From a virus, in IMG/VR virus record IMGVR_UViG_3300048924_000188, positions 1 through 35,496 of that record: a stretch of DNA of 35,496 nucleotides, one strand, 5' to 3'. The position numbers and the translations under genes were made by a program. Positions 1-8,014 of the stretch are shown one piece after another. The notes beneath the pieces were generated by a model, which worked only from the letters and a program-made list of their open reading frames with translations, did no database searches and was not told where the DNA came from. Position 1 is the stretch's first letter. The number at the start of each line of letters is the position of its first letter.

Positions 1-47
1 CTTTCACATAACGTAACTGACACTTTTACCGGTTAAGGAGCTTCGCC

Positions 48-344
48 GTGTTTTACGTGATTTACTCTGAAGATGTTGCTGATTCGCTCGAAAAACGCCA
101 GGCCGTGCGCCCTGCGCATCTGGCACGCTTGCAGCTGCTCCAGGATGAAGGCCGTTTACTGACCGCCGGCCCAATGCCTGCAGTAGACAGCAACGATCCG
201 GGCGCCGCCGGTTTTGCCGGTTCCACCGTGATTGCTGAGTTTGAATCTCAGGAAACCGCTCAGGCATGGGCTGACGCAGATCCGTATGTTGCAGCAGGTG
301 TGTATGCGAAAGTGACGGTTCGACCGTATAAGAAAGTGTTCTGA
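48..344 (+). CDS. yciI: YciI family protein
   Basis: A 98-residue protein that matches E. coli YciI nearly end to end from memory ([14 protein letters not shown], the [17 protein letters not shown] stretch, then SNDPGAAGF). YciI-like proteins are small ferredoxin-like-fold dimers with a conserved His/Asp pair. Their reaction in enterobacteria is not firmly established. I place the start at the GTG at 48 because TAAGGAG lies 7 nt upstream and no in-frame ATG gives the known N-terminus. A strong terminator follows directly, so the gene ends its own transcript. It is host DNA outside the prophage. In E. coli the neighbour is tonB, which cannot be checked because the window starts here. Confidence 0.93.
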   Translation: MFYVIYSEDVADSLEKRQAVRPAHLARLQLLQDEGRLLTAGPMPAVDSNDPGAAGFAGSTVIAEFESQETAQAWADADPYVAAGVYAKVTVRPYKKVF

Positions 345-353
345 TACCAAAGC

Positions 354-375
354 GGCTCCGAAAGGAGCCTTTTTT
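354..375 (+). terminator. Rho-independent terminator of yciI
   Basis: GGCTCC, a GAAA loop, GGAGCC and a run of six T immediately after the yciI stop. The hairpin arms are the same GGCTCC/GGAGCC as in the prophage attachment core, but the loop differs. Confidence 0.9.
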
Positions 376-385
376 ATCGCGGCGG

Positions 386-1339
386 TTAGGCGTCTTTATA
401 CCGGGTAAACTGCTGCTCTGTAATCAGGCTTCCCCACTGGTCGCCTTCCCACTCTTTGACGAGCGTAAATCCAAACGATTCGTATAAACGTCGTGCGGCG
501 GTCAGCTTGTTGAATGTCCAGAGATGCACGGCAGAGAAACCAAGGCTGTCGCAAAAGCGCATCGCTTCGGTCAACAGTTTTTTCCCCACCCCGTGTCCCC
601 GACAGCCATCATCAAGAATAAACCAGCGAAGATGGGCTTCACCCGGCGCTAAATCCTCGCCGTCTATCGCCACCGACCCCACTATCCTGTCGTTCATCAC
701 CGCCAGCCAGATCTGGTTGCATGGCTTATCCAGGCGGTCACTAAATTCTGCAACACCTGTAGCCACTTTGGCCTCAAAAAAGCGGCCAAAATGGTGCTCA
801 CGCGCGTAATAAACCCCGTGCATCTCCGCGATACGGCCAATCATGCCGGGAATATACCCCTTAACTATCGTAAGCTCGTCGGGGCGCGTGTCATTGCCCT
901 TTTCACGGCACGCCAGCAGCGCGTTGGCATAAAGGGAGAGTCCCTCAGAAATGGTCTGCTGCTGGGCAGGAGCAAGACGCTTTATTGCTGAGACCACGCG
1001 CTCATTGCTAAAGGTATTAATTTTACTGACCGTCTCATGACCTTTCGCGGTCAGCCTGAGACTCTTCGCTCTCGCATCTTCAGGTGAAGTCACCTCCTCA
1101 AGTTCGCCCGCGGCAATCAGACGAGCCAGCATCCGACTGACGCTGGACTTTTCCAGGCCCAGTAGCTGCACCAGCTGACTCGCCGTCATCTCTTTGCGTA
1201 AGGCGATTTCGACCAGGGTATGGACGGCTGAAGGAGAGTAATTTGTTAAGGCCAGGGTAGACCCCATAAAACCTAACTCTCGCACCATCAGGCGCGAGGA
1301 ACGTCGAATAACACTGACTACCGGGGTTTCGCTGTGCAT
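386..1339 (-). CDS. MarR-type regulator fused to GNAT acetyltransferase
   Basis: A 317-residue two-domain protein. Residues 1-150 form a MarR-type winged helix (TASQLVQLLGLEKSSVSRML is the recognition-helix region, followed by a wing with SPEDARAKSLRLTAKG). Residues 155-317 form a GNAT N-acetyltransferase domain with the acetyl-CoA loop CRGHGVGKK near residue 245 and the C-terminal AARRLYESFGF motif. This fusion architecture is known in bacteria; its substrate is not. A long perfect palindrome overlaps its own promoter, so it is probably autoregulated and responsive to a small ligand. It is host DNA, and its promoter lies only a few bases from the left attachment core. Confidence 0.88.
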   Translation of the reverse strand: MHSETPVVSVIRRSSRLMVRELGFMGSTLALTNYSPSAVHTLVEIALRKEMTASQLVQLLGLEKSSVSRMLARLIAAGELEEVTSPEDARAKSLRLTAKGHETVSKINTFSNERVVSAIKRLAPAQQQTISEGLSLYANALLACREKGNDTRPDELTIVKGYIPGMIGRIAEMHGVYYAREHHFGRFFEAKVATGVAEFSDRLDKPCNQIWLAVMNDRIVGSVAIDGEDLAPGEAHLRWFILDDGCRGHGVGKKLLTEAMRFCDSLGFSAVHLWTFNKLTAARRLYESFGFTLVKEWEGDQWGSLITEQQFTRYKDA

Positions 1340-1346
1340 GTTCTGT

Positions 1347-1394
1347 CCTCATCATTTAGTTGTACTATACAACTAAATGATGAGGGGTTGTCAA
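1347..1394 (-). promoter_or_regulatory. Promoter and MarR operator of the MarR/GNAT gene
   Basis: Positions 1347-1385 form a perfect inverted repeat with 18-bp arms (including CATCATTTAGTTGTA) and a 3-nt CTA spacer. The palindrome ends about 7 nt before the start codon. On the minus strand TTGACA (1389-1394) lies just upstream, and -10-like sequences TGTATA/TATAGT sit in the centre of the palindrome, so bound protein would occlude the promoter. The TAGTTGTA half-site is a typical MarR-type sequence. Autorepression is inference. Confidence 0.8.
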
Positions 1395-1400
1395 ACATAA

Positions 1401-1421
1401 TAAAAAGGCTCCCTCAGGAGC
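1401..1421. repeat. attL core (left attachment-site repeat)
   Basis: This is a 21-bp perfect copy of 34780-34800; it includes AAAAAGGCTCCCTCAGGAGC. The core contains a GCTCC-CTCA-GGAGC hairpin that originates from a host terminator. It lies 7 bp beyond the -35 element of the host MarR/GNAT gene, so integration leaves that promoter intact. Confidence 0.9.
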
Positions 1422-1496
1422 TTTATTGTAACGATCTAACCAAATGAAATAAAAGGATTTATTTCTTGCCACGTCCACGTATTGACCACATCGGTG

Positions 1497-1527
1497 AAAC
1501 AAACCCGCTTCAGCGGGTTTGTTTTTA
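1497..1527 (+). terminator. Strong Rho-independent hairpin at the left prophage end
   Basis: A 12-bp perfect stem (AAACAAACCCGC with GCGGGTTTGTTT), a TTCA loop and a T tract. It lies between attL and the HNH gene and could terminate transcription entering from the host side. The rest of the 1422-1680 interval shows no gene. A pair of CCAC-containing motifs near 1469-1488 could be integrase arm sites. Confidence 0.75.
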
Positions 1528-1680
1528 ATCTGCTCATCAGTACATAAAGTGTGCAAATGGTCTTCCAATAGTGGTTAACAGCGGCTCTACATCTTTAAAA
1601 CTCAGTCCCGAATAAGCAGATATGCTCGAGTAACTGAAAAATAGCTCGTAGCATTAATGACTATAACCTACTAATGAGAC

Positions 1681-2241
1681 TTAAATGTATCTTTCAATGA
1701 TAGGTAGTCCTTGTGCAAGATCAAAATCTTGGCATTCGAAATCGAACAACCTAAAAAACCTGTAAGTATAAAAACCTTTTTGACTATTATTTTTAACAAC
1801 GTATTTTGTTATAGATAGATTTTCTAGCTCTATATTTATTCTGGTTATGTGTTTGTTATATGCATCTAGATTTGGATGAATGAATTTATAGGTTGACTTA
1901 TTGAAAATTCTTTTTTTATGATAACCATCAACTATAAATTTCACACTCGCTTTTTTTATTTTCATATTGCAGCGCTTGCAAGCGATGCTTAAATTTTTCG
2001 GGGAAAACATGTATTTAGCGTAAAGTGACTGAGGGAGTATATGCTCTACATCAATAACAAGATCGAACTCCCCCTTAAAAGAACGTTGGCAATAACAGCA
2101 TCTCAGACATTTATCTTTAAAATGTTTTTTTATATTTTTTTTTACACCCGCAAGCTTCTTGTTATACCATACATCACCACCTTCAGCAATCGAACGGCGT
2201 ATTGCTGACACATCGCCAACTGTATATTTAAGTTTAGCCAT
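1681..2241 (-). CDS. ptuB: HNH endonuclease, PtuB-like
   Basis: A 186-residue protein with an HNH nuclease core: zinc cysteines around C45-C51 (KCLRCCYC), DVEHILP at 64-70 with the catalytic His67, N83, and a second cysteine pair C88/C91 followed by N92. This is the compact HNH type paired with ABC ATPases in Septu defence systems and with some retrons. Its start overlaps the end of the ATPase gene by a few bases, so the two are translationally coupled. The DNA is visibly more AT-rich than the phage core, which suggests late acquisition. The ATPase is expected to sense phage and the HNH protein to cleave DNA or another nucleic acid. Substrate and trigger cannot be read from sequence. Confidence 0.8.
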   Translation of the reverse strand: MAKLKYTVGDVSAIRRSIAEGGDVWYNKKLAGVKKNIKKHFKDKCLRCCYCQRSFKGEFDLVIDVEHILPQSLYAKYMFSPKNLSIACKRCNMKIKKASVKFIVDGYHKKRIFNKSTYKFIHPNLDAYNKHITRINIELENLSITKYVVKNNSQKGFYTYRFFRLFDFECQDFDLAQGLPIIERYI

Positions 2242-3412
2242 TCTTTCTAATCTCTTTGATTATACTTGGCACCGAATTAATTATATCAATATGCTTAGGG
2301 TCATCAGTGATTATTTTAAATTCATTCAATTGATGATAAAGCCCAGCCTCATCAATATTATTACTTAGTGTATCGTTTATTAATTTATTAATTAGATAGC
2401 TAAAATATCGACTTTCAGGCGTTATTATTTGAAAAACATTTGTGAGTATCTCTTCAATGTTTTTTGAATGGTGATCCGCAAGCTTTTTTATATTCCCGTT
2501 TATGGTTCTATAAATGCTTACGTTAGATTCTGAACTATGAGCACCTGAAATGACTATCGGTGCATGAGTAGCACATATAACATTTGGTTTATATTGATAA
2601 AATAAATCATTTATATTTTTAAAGTATTCACGTTGCCACTTAGGATGAAGACTATTTTCCGGTTCATCAATAAGTATATATGCCCTTTTATCAATATGCA
2701 TTGAGATCCATGATAACGATGTTAAAAGTGTTAGCTCACCAGAACTAGCGTCATTTAAATTTATTTTATCGCCGTTTTTGAAAAGTGATATTTTTACATC
2801 ACTTAGAATTTTTAATTTCATTAAATGATATTTCAGTCTTAAAACAGAAAGTAAATACTCTGTTTCTAAATCAAGACCAAGGTTTTCAAAATCTATTACC
2901 ATCTCGACTTTTGGATTTTTTTCGATACTAGACCACATTCCTGGTATGGTTTTGCTTTCTGGTAGCTTTGATATAAACGCCCTTACTCTTGATATATCAT
3001 ATATATTTAGGGATTTCGTATACTCTAAAGAGTTTATTTTATTAAAAGAGTCAGAGCTATTTAATAGCTTAAATGATACTTCGATCTTACTATCGAAGCC
3101 AATATAAGCTAATACCCGTCGTAGAGTTTCAAATGATTTTCCATTATCAAGTTGTGATTTTTTTGATGATAAAGCATCTATCATAACATCACTTACGTGA
3201 TTTATTTTATTTGATGGAAGTCTAAAGTAATTTTTGATACGCAAAGTTGGGAATTTGTTATGAATAGTGTTTGCAATCGTTATGATGCTTGCATAAGGCT
3301 CGGAGTAAGCTATTTCTTGTGCTAATGCAGCCATGAGCCTGCTTTTTCCTGCGCCATTCTCACCAATTAAGAGATGATTATTTGATTGTTTGCTTAGTTT
3401 TGGCAGAAACAT
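2234..3412 (-). CDS. ptuA: ABC-type ATPase, PtuA-like
   Basis: A 392-residue ATPase with Walker A GENGAGKS (17-24), an ABC signature SSGE (223-226), Walker B ILIDEPEN (246-253) and H-loop ATHAP (281-285). This is the SMC/OLD-type ABC fold of defence ATPases such as PtuA. The start at 3412 has AAGGGG just upstream, and an in-frame stop (TAA) lies nine codons upstream, so the unusually short N-terminus before Walker A is real. It overlaps the HNH gene downstream in a two-gene operon. No Toprim nuclease domain is visible, so it is not an OLD nuclease and needs the HNH partner. It lies between ogr and attL, where lysogenic-conversion cargo is tolerated. Confidence 0.82.
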   Translation of the reverse strand: MFLPKLSKQSNNHLLIGENGAGKSRLMAALAQEIAYSEPYASIITIANTIHNKFPTLRIKNYFRLPSNKINHVSDVMIDALSSKKSQLDNGKSFETLRRVLAYIGFDSKIEVSFKLLNSSDSFNKINSLEYTKSLNIYDISRVRAFISKLPESKTIPGMWSSIEKNPKVEMVIDFENLGLDLETEYLLSVLRLKYHLMKLKILSDVKISLFKNGDKINLNDASSGELTLLTSLSWISMHIDKRAYILIDEPENSLHPKWQREYFKNINDLFYQYKPNVICATHAPIVISGAHSSESNVSIYRTINGNIKKLADHHSKNIEEILTNVFQIITPESRYFSYLINKLINDTLSNNIDEAGLYHQLNEFKIITDDPKHIDIINSVPSIIKEIRKNG

Positions 3413-3449
3413 ATATCCCCTTGTAAGGAATAGGGTTTAATAAACATAC

Positions 3450-3478
3450 TTTATACTAAAAATAATGTGAATTGCCAT
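3450..3478 (-). promoter_or_regulatory. Candidate promoter of the ptuAB-like operon
   Basis: On the minus strand ATGGCA (3473-3478) and TATAAA (3450-3455) are separated by 17 nt, upstream of the ATPase gene. The -10 is good and the -35 is weak. It implies expression in the lysogen independent of Ogr. Confidence 0.45.
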
Positions 3479-3593
3479 CTAGCTGTATGCTTTTTATGTG
3501 AAATTTTTATCGTTTTTCCTAAATAATTCCATTCACAGCATCTTCAACTATATCCATTGTAATGCACTTGTACCATAAATTATGCAGTCATTG

Positions 3594-3617
3594 AAGTCCC
3601 CGCAAATCCGGGGACTT
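3594..3617. terminator. GC-rich hairpin downstream of ogr
   Basis: AAGTCCCC and GGGGACTT form an 8-bp perfect stem 9 bp beyond the ogr stop. No T tract follows on either strand, so intrinsic termination would be weak. It separates late-operon transcription from the ptuAB-like cargo. Confidence 0.45.
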
Positions 3618-3625
3618 GACCCTAG

Positions 3626-3847
3626 TCACATCCAATGAATCTGGTGCTGACCAGATGTAGTCGGGTGCGGCGGCGCTGGCTCGACTTCACCCGGCGATAC
3701 GATAAAGCGCTCGACCGTTTCGGTGGTCACAAACGTCGCGCTGCAGTTGATGTTCGTGCACTGGTGATACCGCTCTTTGGTCGTGTCAGTAAAATAGCGA
3801 CTTGTGCGGGCGTGAGCGGCAAAATGGCATTTTGGACAGTGAAACAT
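3626..3847 (-). CDS. ogr: Ogr/Delta zinc-finger late transcription activator
   Basis: A 73-residue protein beginning MFHCPKCHFAAHARTSRY and continuing through TDTTKERYHQC, close to P2 Ogr. The zinc cysteines are the CPKC pair and the CTNINC pair. Ogr activates P2 late promoters by contacting the alpha subunit of RNA polymerase at sites about 55 bp upstream of transcription starts. I chose the ATG at 3847 over the GTG nine bases upstream because it gives the P2 N-terminus and has GAGGTG correctly spaced. It is the last gene of the late tail operon and is followed by acquired cargo rather than directly by attP. Confidence 0.95.
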   Translation of the reverse strand: MFHCPKCHFAAHARTSRYFTDTTKERYHQCTNINCSATFVTTETVERFIVSPGEVEPAPPHPTTSGQHQIHWM

Positions 3848-3923
3848 GGCGAGCACCTCATTTAATTTCCGATGCGTTAATTTTACTCACTTTATCTTTA
3901 TATAACAAACACTTAAAAACAAA

Positions 3924-5093
3924 TCACTGCGTTAATTCTTCGCTTTCGTACTCCACGTCCGCAACCTTAACCTCAAGCTCTAAGCCCGTCGTGTAGCCGC
4001 TCCCGTTAAGGTTATGCACCACCCGGCTGATTATCCAAGCCTGCTCGTCTATGACGCGCTTAAACCCTTTCACCGCGATTGGCGTTTCAGGAAATAAATC
4101 TGCCCGGCCAATCGCCAGCGAGATTGAAAACTCCGCGACGCCTCGCTGCAGCTTGTCCCACTTAGCCTGAGCGGCGCGCATGGCCTGCGCCTTTGTCGCG
4201 TAGATGGTTGTCAGCTCCAGCACGTTGTCAGCCTCACCGGCCATGTACTCGCCCTCGCGCGCTTCCTGCTCTTTTTTGGCTTTAGTCTTTGCCGGGGCTT
4301 TGGTCGCTTTCGGATGCTGCAGCGCTCGGAGGTGCTTCTCTTTGGGCTTACGCTTGAGCTTAACCTTTTGCTTTTGCGGCTTCGGGTCTTTGGTGTGCAG
4401 CCACTTTGCCGTCACGCCGGTGTAGGCTTCCCGGTCAGCAATGGCAAACTGATGACGATCGCCGTCGCCGCGCTCAAGCGTCATCTGCTGAATAGGCTTA
4501 CCGCTGGCCGTCTTACCGCTCCCCGCTTTCAGGAATAACAGTTTCCCCGCTTTTACCGAAACCGCCGCCCCGTTCCGGTCAGCCAGGCGGGACAGAAACA
4601 CCGCGTCGGATTCCTGCGACTGGTCAATGTGAGGCACGGCGACGGCTTTCAGGGTGTCGGCCACGCTGGCCGTCAGCTTATTGCGTGCCGCAATCGTCTC
4701 GACAATTTGCCCGAGCGTGGTGTCATGCCATGACTGCTCCCGGCGCGAGTTCAGCGACCCGCGAAAATCAGCGCTTCGCCCCCTGATGGTCAGCGTATCA
4801 GGCGCGCCCCTGTGCTCGATTTCGTCGACCGTGAACGTCCCTTTTTTTATCAGCGCGGATCCCTGCCAGCCTAACCACAGCGTCAACGTTGCGCCGCGCG
4901 GTGGCAAAGCTATCTGACCGTCAGTGTCATCGAGCTCGATATCGAGCTGGTCGGCCTCGAATCCGCGATTGTCGGTCATGGTCAGGCTGATTAGGCGGTC
5001 ACTAAAATCCTGCGTGATATCGTCGTTATCGAGCTTGAGCATAAACGCCGGGGCAATCTTCGCCCCGGCCTGAATATCCATTCCTGTAATCAT
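3924..5093 (-). CDS. D: Tail hub protein gpD (late control protein D)
   Basis: A 389-residue homologue of P2 gpD, the gp27-like hub at the baseplate end of the tail tube. The N-terminal beta-rich half carries SDRLISLTMTDNRGFEADQL, typical of the family. A Lys/Glu-rich linker near residues 237-285 separates it from the C-terminal domain ending in the ELEVKVADVEYESEE region. Length is close to the P2 protein (387). Its start overlaps the gpU stop by 4 bases, indicating translational coupling in the tail operon. Confidence 0.93.
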   Translation of the reverse strand: MITGMDIQAGAKIAPAFMLKLDNDDITQDFSDRLISLTMTDNRGFEADQLDIELDDTDGQIALPPRGATLTLWLGWQGSALIKKGTFTVDEIEHRGAPDTLTIRGRSADFRGSLNSRREQSWHDTTLGQIVETIAARNKLTASVADTLKAVAVPHIDQSQESDAVFLSRLADRNGAAVSVKAGKLLFLKAGSGKTASGKPIQQMTLERGDGDRHQFAIADREAYTGVTAKWLHTKDPKPQKQKVKLKRKPKEKHLRALQHPKATKAPAKTKAKKEQEAREGEYMAGEADNVLELTTIYATKAQAMRAAQAKWDKLQRGVAEFSISLAIGRADLFPETPIAVKGFKRVIDEQAWIISRVVHNLNGSGYTTGLELEVKVADVEYESEELTQ

Positions 5094-5554
5094 CCTGCCA
5101 GCCCTCCCAGCCAGTCACCGGCAGACGTGACCAGATTGTCAGCCTGCGTTTTCAGGTCGCCGTAAATGGCCGCCAGCGATTTATCGACCCGCTTAAGCGA
5201 AAGGCTAAACTCGATTTTTCTCGCCGCTCCGTCGCTGAATAGCTCGGTGTGCGTGTGCGTCACTTTGTCGATGACATACATGCCGTGGATCATGCCCGTT
5301 CCGTCAATCAGCGGCCACGCTCGCCCCTCGTCTGCCATCAGTTCGATGGCGGTCAGTGACAGACGTCCGCCGGTAATTTCGGGATAGAGGACACCCGACA
5401 GCGTGCGCGTGGTTTCCCCCTCCCCGAGATACTGATAAGCCGGTGGCTTGCCGATACGGTCGTTTGACGCCCAGCGGTAATCCTTCGAATACTGCATAGA
5501 CTGATAGGGCAGCGTGCGGCGCTCAAACACAAACAAACCTAAAACCATTAACAT
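5090..5554 (-). CDS. U: Tail protein gpU
   Basis: A 154-residue homologue of P2 gpU. The N-terminal MLMVLGLFVFERRTLPYQSM and SNDRIGKPPAY plus the mid-region GRAWPLIDGTGMIHGMYVI match the family. gpU is a tail-tip/baseplate-associated component needed for tail assembly. It lies between the tape-measure gene T and the hub gene D exactly as in P2, ending in a 4-base overlap with D. Confidence 0.92.
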   Translation of the reverse strand: MLMVLGLFVFERRTLPYQSMQYSKDYRWASNDRIGKPPAYQYLGEGETTRTLSGVLYPEITGGRLSLTAIELMADEGRAWPLIDGTGMIHGMYVIDKVTHTHTELFSDGAARKIEFSLSLKRVDKSLAAIYGDLKTQADNLVTSAGDWLGGLAG

Positions 5555-5566
5555 GCTTTATCCCCC

Positions 5567-8014
5567 TCAGTCATGACGCATACTTGAGCGCTGACGCGCA
5601 CGGTTTTCACGGTCGAGTTTATCGACAGCCTCACGCAGCCGACGGTCGAGGTCGCTGCCCGGCGCGATGCCACCATTCAGGTTGATGTTATATTCTGGCT
5701 TGCTCTGGTCGACGTAAGTCTTACCAGTGGGCACGGTAACTGGCTGATATGCCTGATAGCCGCCATATGTTGAGGTTGTCGGAATATAAGATTCATTTTT
5801 TGAGCCGGTGGCGGCATTGGCTTTTGCGGCCTTCTGGTCGAGGTCGCTAGATTCTTTATTGATAACCCCGAGCTTTTCCAGTAACCAGTTAACGCCGGTG
5901 CGCAGTGTATTAAAGCTTTTGAGCGGCAACATCAGCGCTTCGGCCAGCAACTTACCGAACATCACACCCGCATTTTTGCAGCTGTCGAGCGTCTCCTGCG
6001 TCGACTTAACCGGTGCGATCAGGTCTTTGAACCACTGCCAGACCCCGCGTAACTTCTCCATGAAAGAATCAAACACCGGCGCAAGCGGTGCGAAAATTTC
6101 CGCCACCGGCGCAAAGGCCGCTTTAAGTCCCTCAACCACGCCTGAGAAAAATGCGCTTATTGGCTCCCAGTATTTGCGAATAAGCAGCGCACCGGCGACG
6201 ATGGCAACCCCAATAGCGACAATCGGCCAGGTAAGCGCCCCGAGCACCGAAACAATGGCCGTTCCCATTGCGGCCAGATTTGTACCGAGAAAACCGGCAG
6301 CGGCGATAATCACGTTGATGCCCGTTACCACAGGCCACGCTATCAGGCCAATCCCGCCCAGCACGCCAATCAGCGCCAGTCCGCCCCCAACAATCACCCC
6401 GATAGTGGTCGCCAGACCCTTATTTTTCTGGATCCAGCCGTCGAGCTGTAATACATATTTCGTGGCGGTCTGCGTGAGCTTACGCAGTGAGCCCTCCTGC
6501 TGGTCAAACAGGTCAGTACCAACGGCCTCATAAGCTGACTGGAATTCTTTGAAATCGCCGCCGAGGTTGTCCTGCATGATTTTGACCAGCTCAGCGGTTT
6601 TGCCGTCCGAGGCTTTAAACGCCGCCGTGAGCTGGTCGAGCTTGCCGCTTGAGGCAGCGGTCATCAGTACCGCCGCCGCCGAACTGGCTTCCTCGCCAAA
6701 GATGGTTTTCATGTATTCGCCGCGCTGGCTTGTTCCGAGTTTATTTTTCTCAAAACTGCGCTGCATTTCTTTCAGAATGGCAAATATCGGGCGCGTGTTG
6801 CCCTTGCTGTCAGACGTTTTAACGCCGAGCTCTTTGATGGCCTCGAATGCCTTACCGGTCGGAGCCTGTAGGCGACTCAGGACGGCACGGCTGCCCGTCC
6901 CCGCCATCGAGCCAGTGATTTTGGCATCATGTAGCGCGCCGACCATTGCGGCGGTCTGCTCGATACTGACCCCGGCATTTTTTGCCACCGGCGCAGCATA
7001 CGTCAGCGCGTCGCTCAGCCCGTCAAAGTCAGCGGCCGTTTTATTCATCGTCATCGACAGCACGTCGCCGATGTGTGCGATCTGGTCATTTGACATCTGA
7101 AACGCGGATTTCATCCCCGTCAGCAGCGCGGCGTTTTCTTCCATCGAGCGACGGTTAGACAGCGCCATATTCAGCGTGACCGGCGTCGCCGCCTGAATCG
7201 CTGCGGCATCCCCGCCGCTTTTCGCAATGATAATCTGCGCGCTCGCCGCATCATCTGCAGACGCTGCAGTATTGTCCCCGAGCTGTCGCGCCTGTTTGCG
7301 CAGCGCCTCCATTTCGGGTGATTGTTTCTCTACCCCGAGCACGGCCTGCAGCTCAGAGTTTTTCTGTGCAAACGAATAGCCAGGCATCAGCAGTTTCACC
7401 CCGGCCATCGTTCCCGCTGTGGCAATACCTACACCCGCCGCGCCTGCCGCTGCAGCGCCTCCGGCAAGAGACTTACCGGCCTGATAACGATCTTTTACCC
7501 GACTCAGTCGCGCCTGCTGTTGACTGACCCGCGCCAGTGCCTCGCGCTGTCGGTTGAGCTGTGCAGTTGATTCACTGATGCTGGTTTTCAGGCGGCGCTC
7601 ATCCGCCGACAGGGTGCGGGTATTAATACCGGCCTGCGCGAGCTCGGTGCGCTGGCGCTGCACCGACTGCCTGAGGCTGTTGTATTTGAGCTGCAGGTCA
7701 GCAGCGGATTTCTTTGCCGCTTCCATCGCCCGCGCCTGCGCGGTTGTGGGGTTCTGCGTGTTTTTAAACTGCACGGCCAGCGCGGCGGCTTCCTGTTTCG
7801 CCTTGTTAAGCGACTGACCTGTCACGGCAAGCTGTGCGCTTGCTTTCCTGAATCCGTCAATTCGGGACGCCTGCGCATTCAGATCGCGCAGGCTGTTTTG
7901 AGAAGTGCGGATATCGCCAGCAAGGGTCTTGCTGGCATTCTGGATAGCTTTAAGCGGTCGGCTTGCCCGGTCTACTGCGTTCAGCCGTACCTCAATCCTG
8001 ACGTTATTGCTCAT
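5567..8014 (-). CDS. T: Tail tape-measure protein gpT
   Basis: An 815-residue protein, the same length as the P2 tape measure, which sets tail length and is ejected with DNA. The N-terminal 200 residues are coiled-coil rich (ALAVQFKNTQNPTTAQARAM region). A TP901-like tape-measure domain follows at about 215-440. Around 530-610 there are two to three long hydrophobic segments (GVIVGGGLALIGVLGGIGLI and neighbours) likely to act in membrane penetration. The start codon overlaps the end of the small E' reading frame. Confidence 0.94.
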   Translation of the reverse strand: MSNNVRIEVRLNAVDRASRPLKAIQNASKTLAGDIRTSQNSLRDLNAQASRIDGFRKASAQLAVTGQSLNKAKQEAAALAVQFKNTQNPTTAQARAMEAAKKSAADLQLKYNSLRQSVQRQRTELAQAGINTRTLSADERRLKTSISESTAQLNRQREALARVSQQQARLSRVKDRYQAGKSLAGGAAAAGAAGVGIATAGTMAGVKLLMPGYSFAQKNSELQAVLGVEKQSPEMEALRKQARQLGDNTAASADDAASAQIIIAKSGGDAAAIQAATPVTLNMALSNRRSMEENAALLTGMKSAFQMSNDQIAHIGDVLSMTMNKTAADFDGLSDALTYAAPVAKNAGVSIEQTAAMVGALHDAKITGSMAGTGSRAVLSRLQAPTGKAFEAIKELGVKTSDSKGNTRPIFAILKEMQRSFEKNKLGTSQRGEYMKTIFGEEASSAAAVLMTAASSGKLDQLTAAFKASDGKTAELVKIMQDNLGGDFKEFQSAYEAVGTDLFDQQEGSLRKLTQTATKYVLQLDGWIQKNKGLATTIGVIVGGGLALIGVLGGIGLIAWPVVTGINVIIAAAGFLGTNLAAMGTAIVSVLGALTWPIVAIGVAIVAGALLIRKYWEPISAFFSGVVEGLKAAFAPVAEIFAPLAPVFDSFMEKLRGVWQWFKDLIAPVKSTQETLDSCKNAGVMFGKLLAEALMLPLKSFNTLRTGVNWLLEKLGVINKESSDLDQKAAKANAATGSKNESYIPTTSTYGGYQAYQPVTVPTGKTYVDQSKPEYNINLNGGIAPGSDLDRRLREAVDKLDRENRARQRSSMRHD

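Noticed and set aside
456-991. ORFs on the strand opposite known genes, here and throughout the GC-rich late operon
   Set aside because: They mirror the codon structure of the real genes, have no ribosome binding sites, and show no recognisable domains.
2234-3412. OLD-family nuclease like P2 old
   Set aside because: The protein stops after the ABC ATPase domain. No Toprim domain follows, and the HNH nuclease is encoded separately.
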